From Saccharina japonica (lineage: Eukaryota; Sar; Phaeophyceae; Laminariales; Laminariaceae), in NCBI GenBank assembly GCA_008828725.1, contig MEHQ01002400.1, forward strand, positions 334,217-398,216: a stretch of 64,000 nt of DNA. The letters run 5' to 3'. The notes under the pieces are model-generated. The model did no database searches, was not told where the DNA came from, and saw only the letters and a list, made by a program, of their open reading frames with translations. Numbering within the stretch: position 1 is the first letter of the stretch; each line of letters starts with the position of its first letter. Positions 10,501-17,631 of the stretch are shown here, piece after piece. Position numbers and translations under genes: made by a program.

Positions 10501-12333
10501 GGGACACGGGTAAAAAGCGGGACACTGAATCTCTGGTGGTAATGGATAAAATGTTTTTTTTTTTTAATAAGTCAAAGCGTTTTCATACTGCTGTAACCGA
10601 ATCGAACCTAACCTGTTCTCGGCCTTGAGTTGATCCTCGTTCTTCCTTCCGGGCGTGGGCTTGTCGCCGTCCCCGCCGGACCCAGACCCGCTGCCGCCGT
10701 CGCTGTCCGATCCTGACGATCCATCGTCGCTGGTTTTCACCGATTTTTTACCGAAAAAGTCGACGCCGAGAGGGGGCACACACAATTCATCAATTTATGG
10801 TTCGCGAGAGGCGATTGGGACCCGCGCAAGGGAGATTGTTCAAACGGTTGCGTGTACAATCGGGGTACCGCCGAACGGAGGGATTTCCAAGTATTTGGGA
10901 AGGATAAATAATGTATCTCTCGGGGCCTAAGGTCCGGCTTTGGTACAAGAGCAAGTGCATCTCCTCCCCGCTATCTCGCCAAAGAACAGGTTAGATATGA
11001 TGACCATCATCGCATATGCCGGCTCTGGACATCAACATGCCTTGCACTACCCACTCGGTCAAGCAACCAAGCATCGCCGTAGTCACTGCGAGTACAGCAG
11101 TAGCAGTGGTCCCTCTATAGTGCCGGTTGGGTAGTGCCGGTTGCCCGCTATCATACAGTGCCTGTGAAATCGCTTGGCACAGATGGGATTCACCAGTGTA
11201 CCAGTGTGCGGAGTAGTGCCGGTTGTCGCTTATAGTGCCAGTATTGTCGGCTGGGGCATACCGGCACTATAGAGGGACCGGCACTACTGTACTACAGTAG
11301 TTGTACTACTGTTGTACTGCTGTCGGTCGTAACAGGAGACCATCATGACGGGGAGCGCAAATTACGTAAATCGTAAATTCCAGATGGATGCAGAAAAGCG
11401 AAGGCTAGAGTAATCTCGTGCTTGCAGGGAGGGAGGGAGGGAGGTCGTCGTGTGACGTTGATCGATAAGCGCAACAGCAGCAGCAGAAGCAGCAGCGGCA
11501 GCAGCTGGGTTGCAAAGCTGTCGGAAGGAGTCGGGAGACAGCAGGACAGCGCGCATGAGGTATATGCGCAAGATGGCTACAGATTGTACGGATCATACGT
11601 ACGTACCGCGCGGCGGCTATGATATCGTATGATCACCCCAATTACAACAGCAGTACGTACGAGGTACGTACGAGTACAGCAGTAGTGGGTACCCCGATTT
11701 AAGATCGTCCCACGACAAGCCAAAACAGGCGCTCTTAACTGCACATTGCTCTTATCTGTAGTGGGAAATATATAGCTTTTAGTACAGGCTGGACATGCCG
11801 ATTTGACCGCTCTTAAATCCCGAATGCTCTTATCTTAGGCGCTCTTAAATCGGGGTACCCACTGCTGTAGTCACAGCAGTGCTTTTGTCAAAGCTTCACC
11901 TCTCTCTCGCTTGACTCCCGTTTTCTGGCGCACCATACCAGGTGCTGCTTGTCCAACAACAGACATCACGCCATGGTTATAGACTATATACCGGGTACGT
12001 CCCAGGGACCAGGAGTACGAGGAGTATACCATGGCCGGACTCCCGTGCACGCGGTCAACCAAGCTATCATTTCATGTGATCCCAGGATAAACTACAATAT
12101 ATCCGTAAATGTAAGGATCGTTTTATTATTAATAGTAACTAAAAACGATCTTTATATTTTCGGACATAGAGGTACGGATAATCAAGGATTGTAAGGATTG
12201 AAATGCTTGCTTGCCACTGGGGAAGAATCCGAGTCACTGCTCCCACAAACCTGCCGGCGGGGCTGGAGCCCTTCTGCTTGCTTTTGTGCTTGCGCTTGTG
12301 GTGTTTGTGCTTGCTGCTCTTGTGGTGGGCCAT
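1575..12333 (-). CDS. Ten-exon gene for a Lys/Ser/His-rich nuclear protein with a conserved C-terminal domain (SCI1/At3g52220-like)
   Basis: Exons (complement, 5' to 3'): 12251-12333, 10613-10729, 9532-10011, 9022-9298, 7846-8013, 6689-6934, 5603-5659, 4267-4369, 2284-2499, 1575-1642. All junctions are GT..AG and the reading phases match at every join, giving 1815 nt and 604 residues with stop TGA. The start is the first ATG, opening MAHHKSSKHKHHKRKH. Residues about 67-227 are extremely His/Arg/Asp-rich. Residues about 227-435 are Ser/Gly/Asp- and then Lys/Ser-rich, like an RS or nuclear-speckle tail with several basic nuclear-localisation stretches. A folded domain begins near residue 438 (YGKNGVLREADYFSKQRE), continues with VWMMEQKKIF, FRDYMEDYNTNTLPHEKY and a coiled-coil-like Lys/Glu stretch, and ends MAYKHGDMDKVKRIEKRLEP. 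From memory this arrangement resembles the eukaryotic family of plant At3g52220 and style cell-cycle inhibitor 1. The precise function is not established, and a nuclear role in RNA processing or cell-cycle control is inference. Introns are filled with repeats. Confidence 0.85.
1915..1982 (+). mobile_element. 3' fragment of poly-C-tailed SINE
   Basis: GGGATGCGAGGGTCTAGGGT, then ATACGACTACGGCCGTG and ATGAGTACA followed by a C-run. This is the 3' end of the SINE family best seen at 26690-26997 and 29930-30238. Confidence 0.7.
2158..2236 (+). mobile_element. 3'-terminal fragment of the poly-C-tailed LINE
   Basis: The diverged motif order TTTCGAAAAGGATGCGTGGT, AAGGCAAACAACA and ATGAGTACGCC matches the last about 80 bp of the LINE at 45.5-49.8 kb. 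It lies in the last intron of the minus-strand gene, close to the exon at 2284. Confidence 0.65.
2500..3020. other. Intronic simple-sequence region (A-rich, CACA-rich)
   Basis: Intron between the exons at 2284-2499 and 4267-4369. It is dominated by AAACAAAA/GAACA words on the plus strand. No coding signal is seen apart from spurious low-complexity frames. Confidence 0.5.
3024..3332 (-). mobile_element. Poly-C-tailed SINE, nearly full length
   Basis: Antisense copy running from the 5' end (ATTGCTGTTTCTGGAAGTGG on the minus strand, near 3320) to the conserved 3' end near 3060. It is abutted at its 5' side (3334 onward) by a LINE tail in the same orientation whose C-run (G-run on the plus strand, 3335-3355) meets it directly. 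Confidence 0.8.
3334..3421 (-). mobile_element. LINE 3'-end fragment with poly-C tail
   Basis: On the minus strand it reads GAGACGG/TTTCGAAAGGGATGCGC, then GTCAAATGACTAAGGCAAGC, then GAGTTAGTACC and a C-run of about 20. This is the terminal about 85 bp of the LINE. Confidence 0.8.
3640..3702 (+). mobile_element. TTAACCCATTCAGAAC-type MITE fragment
   Basis: CTAATTCCAAGTGATTTGTC, then CCCCAAAAACGGG, then AAGGGGTTAA. This is the right two thirds of a short MITE family also found at 10100, 23515, 33170, 34760, 61195 and 62555. Confidence 0.6.
4738..4917. repeat. ACTTACTAATAGTA minisatellite
   Basis: A tandem array of a roughly 24-bp unit built from TTACTAATAGTACTAATGAC with substitutions. The same unit, in reverse complement, makes the array at 8105-8385, in another intron of the same gene. 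Confidence 0.8.
4920..5255 (+). mobile_element. tRNA-derived SINE with poly-A tail, full length
   Basis: The 5' head is tRNA-like. It has a Pol III A box (TGGTCTAACTGG, 4940-4951) and B box (GGTTCGATTC, 4984-4993) at normal spacing. A tRNA-unrelated body follows, with core CCCCGGATCTGAGTTACGAC, then GATAATAAATGGGATGG and A17. Related copies lie at 29060-29290, 34440-34562, 50455-50620 (minus) and 56850-57190. It sits in an intron of the minus-strand gene. Confidence 0.85.
5255..5602. other. Intronic sequence without an assigned feature
   Basis: It lies between the A-tail of the SINE and the 57-bp exon at 5603-5659. It contains a short GGGTGGGTGGGTGG run and one TACCAGGTA palindrome (about 5408). 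No coding signal. Confidence 0.4.
6195..6340. mobile_element. Degenerate palindromic TATTACGGGGG MITE
   Basis: ATTACGGGGGGAACATAG, an AT-rich middle with AGGACCAAATATT and repeated GGG-CATAGTAA words. It matches parts of the palindromic MITE that is intact at 59093-59216. Confidence 0.4.
6435..6668 (+). repeat. Tandem triplication of the LINE 3' terminus
   Basis: Three head-to-tail copies of about 70-75 bp, each GAAAGGGATA(C)GG.GTCAA, then GGTCAAATGACTAAGGCAAG, then AACGAGTACC and 10-12 C. The third C-run touches the exon at 6689-6934, so the exon's donor is embedded in a homopolymer (GTGGGG on the coding strand). Confidence 0.8.
7031..7350 (-). mobile_element. Poly-C-tailed SINE, full length
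   Basis: Minus-strand copy. The plus strand shows the G-run (C-tail) at 7031-7073, then GTACTAATGTCATGCATGGC, then CCTCGCATCCCTGCAATGCC, and the 5' end near GGCCACTTCCACAGACAGCA at 7340. Confidence 0.85.
7618..7740 (-). mobile_element. Poly-C-tailed SINE, 5'-truncated
   Basis: G-run, GTACTCATGTTGTGCATAGG, then CCTCGCATCCCTACAAATGC and CACCAACCAGGC, then the copy stops. A second G-run follows at 7735. It lies in the intron upstream of the exon at 7846-8013. Confidence 0.75.
8105..8385. repeat. TATTAGTAAGTCATTA minisatellite
   Basis: Tandem units of about 22-26 bp built around ACTATTAGTAAGTCATTA. It is the reverse complement of the array at 4738-4917. Confidence 0.8.
8410..8850. repeat. AAGGCATGCCCTATCGTAT minisatellite
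   Basis: About 20 imperfect units of 18-36 bp using AAGGCATG(C/T)CCTATCGTAT and AAGGCATGTGCCTTAT. The unit holds the palindrome GGCATGCC and ATAAGGCA..TGCCTTAT, so the array can form hairpins. It is intronic in the minus-strand gene. Confidence 0.85.
10020..10545. repeat. ACGGGACACGGGTAAAA minisatellite
   Basis: Tandem units based on AAACGGGACA(C/T)GGGT(A/C)AAA with variable spacing. It fills most of the intron between the exons at 9532-10011 and 10613-10729. A MITE fragment (CCCACACTAAATCCAACTAG and GGGGGGTTAA) sits inside at 10098-10160. Confidence 0.8.
11088..11310. mobile_element. MITE with TCCCTCTATAGTGCCGG ends, copy 1
   Basis: The left end is TGGTCCCTCTATAGTGCCGG and the right end CCGGCACTATAGAGGGACCG, which are inverted. 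Internal words (TAGTGCC, CCGGTTG, CGCTTGGCAC) match the copies at 27430-27895 and 33870-34111. It is intronic in the minus-strand gene. Confidence 0.8.
11400..11660. other. Intronic sequence with CAG-rich patch
   Basis: GGGAGGGAGGGAGG and a CAGCAGCAGAAGCAGCAGCG patch. It has no matching splice sites in either gene and is not needed for any join. No feature beyond low complexity. Confidence 0.35.
11675..11868. mobile_element. MITE with TACAGCAGT-GGGTACCCCGATTTAAG inverted ends
   Basis: The left end GTGGGTACCCCGATTTAAGA is mirrored by the right end CTTAAATCGGGGTACCCAC, with outer TACAGCAGT/ACTGCTGTA. The internal GCTCTTAACTGCAC words match the array at 31790-33400. Confidence 0.85.
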
Positions 12334-12541
12334 GGCAGCGCTGTGTACTACGGCACCCACACGCACAACAGCTTCATTTTGGGGAGTTCCAATCGTGTGG
12401 AGGCTTTCTTCATACGGGCAGAAACAATAAATTCAAATTTCCAGCGGCGTGCCGAAGCGCCACCAGGCGCACAAAACAGCGCCCACGGCCCACAACCCAC
12501 GATCCTCAGCCCCCATCACAGCACCCACCCGTGCATTTCAG
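12334..12541. promoter_or_regulatory. Short bidirectional promoter region between divergent genes
   Basis: Only 208 bp separate the ATG of the minus-strand gene (12333) from the ATG of the HMG-box gene (12542), so both must be driven from here or from upstream untranslated exons. A CCAAT word is visible at about 12389. No TATA box is evident. The plus-strand ATG is immediately preceded by TTTCAG, so a 5' UTR intron ending at 12541 is also possible. Confidence 0.55.
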
Positions 12542-15500
12542 ATGGCGGGAACCGAAGCCCCCCCTTCTGCTTCCGAGATCTCCAACGCGCTCGCGAACGG
12601 ACAGGACAAAACAGAGCCTTCTCAAAAGCGCAGGAGAAAATCAGGCGGCAATGGTGCACATGCCGGCGACGATGCCCACGATAGATCAGGGCGAGGCCAG
12701 CCAGAAGAAGAGGACCAGGGCGCCCTCGGAGCACAAGGTAGGGGTGGCGTTCCACTTGAAGTCGTGGGTCCAGAAGTTGTGTATGGGAGGTTGCGCATGC
12801 CCAGCTTGTGTGGTTATGTTGGTATAGGCTCAACTTATTCGTACTACGAAAAGTACTCTTCACCATTTCCCCTCGAGAGAGAGGACTTTTGTGAACTGCA
12901 TCTCTGCACGAGTAAAACAAAGAGGCGACTACGAGCTACGAGTACGTACAAAGTAGAGTACGTAACTATACGACTCGTACTCGTACATCAGCAGCGGCAA
13001 AAGCAACAGCAGCAGCAGCAGTACGTAGTAGGAGTAGTGGTGGACGACGGATTGGATCATACATACTCTTTCCTGTCGTTCTTAGTCTTGCTCTGTTCGC
13101 GTTGTTTTTCATTCCATTTCATTTCGTTTCATTTAATTTGATTTTAGGGCATGTCTAAGGGCCGTTTTTAACGACGCGTATTTAGCAAATAAATTGCCAA
13201 ATTTCCATTTTTTGGCAAGTTTTACTTGCCAAAAAGCAAAAAACTTGCCGAGTTTTTTTCCGGATATTTCCGTAGCTGTTCGTTGGCAAGTTTTTGGAAA
13301 GTCAAATTTGCTATTTCACTTGCCATTTGCGACCAATCACGCCTACCCAAGACCATGCAAACCACACGCCGTTGCGCTAGACGCACGAGCTGCAGCAACA
13401 CAGGAAGATACCGAGGGTTAGATGTTGGTGCTGACAGCAGATGATGGTGGCTGACGGCACTGCTGAAGGGGTTGCTGGCGCGGGTGACGAACCGCATGCA
13501 GGCGTGGCACTGGTGCCGTCTGGGGCTGATGCTCAAGTCAATCCCAATCAAACCGTCGCTCCAGCTTTCCCAAGACAGCGAACAACGTGACTATGATCGC
13601 CCTGGAGGGCTGTCCACCTCTGGGATCTACGAGATATGCTTGGATCCGTCTCCAGGCCACCCATGCCTCGACGAGGGTGTCGTCTAGCTGTCCGATCCTT
13701 GCTGTACGGGGTTTGATAAAAAAACTGAAGGCGTTACGTGGCTCAAATAGCAAGTTTCTTGCCATTTCATCGTGTTTGTCGATAGAAAGTATTTTCCAAT
13801 ACTTGCCAATTTGTTGTTGCCAAAATAGCAAGTTTTTTGCTATTTGCTCGTGTCGTTAAAAACGGCCCTAAGGGCATGCCCAAACAGAAACGAAAACGAA
13901 AACCGAACAGCGAAATGAAAATAAACAGGGCGCTGATTGGTCCCTGGAACAAACGTGTTCCCCTTCGTTTTTTTTGTTCTGAGAAAATCAACGATTTACA
14001 ACCTATTGCGAAAAACAAAATGTTGACAGCTGAAAAACGAAAAGGAAAACGAAAGCACGAGCAGCAGCTGTCAGCGAAGCCACGTCAAAATATCATATCA
14101 GGACTGCCACACGCAGCACGCAACCCACAGCTAGCACGCCAACACAGCCGCACAGATCCCCCGTAAATAGCCAGCGGGCCAACCACAACACCAGCCCCGA
14201 CGCTCTAGGGCCTTTGTTTGCCGGCGTTCGAGCCAAAGCGAAGATAATTTGAGCAGAGTTCAGCATCATGCCCTCGAGAATGAGGTTGAATGTTCGTTCT
14301 CAGTATAATTTGAATTTTGATCCCGGGGCGTCAAAGTTGGACACGCGACCACCTCCACGGGAGGCCCAACGACCTCCCGGTATCGAGTTGTCGTGGCTTC
14401 TGCCTGCTCCTCTGGTGGGCCTGTGGTGCCGAGCGCTAGATTGTCGGCATGTGTACATAGTTGTGGACAGCCCATGGCTTGTGCTGTCAGTTTTTTTTCG
14501 CCTGGATCTTTGCTGTTCCCAATTCGTTTCTGTTTGGACACGTCGGCTAAAATGATACCGAAAACGAAACGATTTCGTTTTTCGTTTTCGTTTTCGTTTC
14601 TGTTTAGACATGCCCTTATTGTCTGCCGCGTCTCCCCTGGGAGAAGCACGACACGTTCTTTCTTTTTTTGTCATGTTTTTGTTTGGTTGTTTGATTGTTG
14701 ATTTGCGTTATTATATTTCTTTTTTTTCCCCCTTTTCGTTTTTTATCATTTTTCTTCTTTTCTTTTCTTCTTTTTTTCTCTTTCATGCACCTGGATTGCT
14801 AGCAGGGTAGGTCTTGCCTGTCGTCTATGGCATTTCATTGTCTGCTCTGCTTACTGCACTGAGCGACGTATCTCTGTGTCGTAGTTTTGTGACCACAGAA
14901 CTGGTACCTTTCTTAGGATGAAGAATCGGCACGGACACTGGGTGTGCTGGATGTCGACGGGTAGAAAGGAAGGTTTAATGTGAAGAACACACACACGACA
15001 GCAGTACGAGTGGTAAACCTGATCCCTGAGATCGACCAACTTTCCGCGCGTGCAGAGGATACGTCTCGGGAACTTCTTGAACTTCCACCGTGTTTCCGAT
15101 ACGTGAATAAAACGGGATGGTGTCTATTAATAGTGACACAAACAGTACCTGGTAGGTATTTATACTCAACAGAGTATTGGTAGTAGAAATGGCGAAAGTA
15201 ACAACAAAAGCAATTGATCGTGGTCATCAGAAAGAGTGATCCTTTGTCTCTGTCTGTTCCTTGCTGCAGTATTAATAGTATGTGCAGTAGCGCTAATGTG
15301 GAGTACTACACTGCCATACGAGGGCGCACTCTATCACTTGCAACACCGGCATACCACAGGTACTCACGTACTCACACCCTGACTGAGCCCCACCATGTCA
15401 CTCATGTCTTCTCGGCTTGTAGTCTACCGTACAGGGTAACACACGGGTGATGCTATTATTACGGAGGACCCTATTGTCCTACTGCTGTAGTAAATAAGAC

Positions 15501-17599
15501 CAAATATTTCTAGTAGAAACAGGGAAAGATATGATGTGGGTTTTTGTCTGTACCGCCGTAGGTCCTATTCACCATATGGTCCCCCGCAGAAAATACCAGT
15601 CAGTAAAGATAACACACCCCTCGGAAGAATTTCCAAGCTGATTTTCTGGACGACGGGGAGAGAGTGCAAACTCGGAGCGACGCCGCGCCACTATGGAAAG
15701 ATAAAGACACCGACGAGATCTTCCCAACGCCGCCATTATCGTTGTGTGGAAACCCCTGGTTTTGGTAGGAAATCGGCTCTGAAATTAAGTCTCAGGGGGG
15801 GGGGGGCGTACTCATTTGTTGCTTGCCTTAGTCATTTGACCATTGACCACGCATCCCTTTCGAGACGGAGCACCGTTCCTACTCCTAATAGAGACACCTC
15901 CAACACTTGGGCGCTCATTACGTTGTTTCCATATATTACAAAGAAATGTTTTGCTAATCTTATCTCCTTCCTGTTTCGCCGCCTGTGGCCACCATCTATC
16001 TCCTAAGATAGCGATCGTTTTCTCGCTACTATTTAATGTACCAAACTGCTCCATGTCACACTCGTGTATTTTCCTCATCTCCTCTAGCACATCCCTTTCC
16101 TCCTTGTACCTTTCATATTCGAGGAGGTTACCTCATCACCCGTGTGATACATACGGGTGTGCTCCTTAGTTTGCCACTATACAGTCAGTAGTACAGGACA
16201 CCTATTAATAATAAGAAATAGGCTATCAAGAAAGCCAGGCTGATATTTAGAGGAAAATAAGAATTTCGGGAGTCGTTATCTTGAAATCATTGTAGGACAT
16301 CATTGTAGAAAACACCCTCTCTCAGATAGGAAATCCAGCCTGGACCATATTTCCTGTTTCTTCGCAGGTGCCCTGTACTGTAATATGAAGCAGATAAAGC
16401 TCGAGAGTTGCTCACCGCTTCTTCGTACTGTAATATGAAGCAGATAAAGCTCGAGAGTTGCTCACCGCTTCTTCGAGGAAATGGTTGACACACACTGTGT
16501 ACGAGACGAGTATAACTAACCCTAACCCTACCCCTAAGCCAATCAGAGCAGCCCTAGCCCTGACCCTAAGCCAATCAGACCAACCCCAACCCTGACCCTC
16601 AGCCAATCAAACCAACCCTAGCACTGACCCCAAGCCAATCGGACCAGCCCTACCTCTGACCCTAAGCCAATTAGAGCAGCGCTAGCCCTGACCCTAAGCC
16701 AATCAGACCACCCCTAGCCCTGACCCTTAGCCAATCAAATCAGACCAAATCTCGAAAAGTGGGTAAGCTCTACTGCTCAAGCCGGAAGGGCGTAAACTTT
16801 TCAACTATTGTGAGAGGGCGAGAGGGCTCGTTTTGTTGTTTCCGCGGCTTTCTTCGTTCGGGGGAGGGGGCTATTTTTTTTCGGGTGATCAACGTTGAAG
16901 CTCATGCTACAAAATTTAACATTGTCGAATGGCAAAGATGATAACAATAATGCATACGTACGTACCAGGTACCAGGCATCCCTTTATCATTTTCATGTAT
17001 GCGTACAATATAACAGTAGCACTCTTGACACAGAATATAATGATTGTTTGTATATTAACATGTAATTGAAATGGTGCTTATATTTCGGGTCGTGCTGGTA
17101 CAGCAGTTCTCGTCCAGAGTACAGGACGCCTGCTATGGTAAGAACGTCCAGGCTGAGATTTACATCGGGGGGGGGGGAGGTCGGGATTCGTTATACTATA
17201 GTTTATTAGGTATCACGCAAATACGAAATCCAGCCTGGACAAGCCTTCCTGTTTCTTTACCACTCCCTTCTCAAAATCGAAACCCAGCATGGACCAGCTT
17301 TCCTGTTCTCACTACGTAGTACCATTCTAAGGTGTTCTGTACTACCGTACGTGCCTGGTACCAGTACGCGTGTTGACGTAATCTGACCACTGCTGTCGTT
17401 GTCTCTGCCCGTTGCAGCGGAAGGCTCCGACAAAGGGCCGAACGATGCAGCGCTACCATTAAGCGACACCGATGCTGACGGAGTTGCCACTGCCGGCAGG
17501 GGAGGGGGGCAGGGGGGAGAGGGGAAGGGGGAGGGAGAGGGTGGCAAGGGGGAACAGGAACAGGGTGGAAGCAATGAAGAGGAGGAAGAGGAGGAGGAA

Positions 17600-17631
<32 letters not shown>

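Noticed and set aside
16513..16745. Chromosome end
   Set aside because: Telomere-like words are degenerate and flanked by coding exons on both sides.
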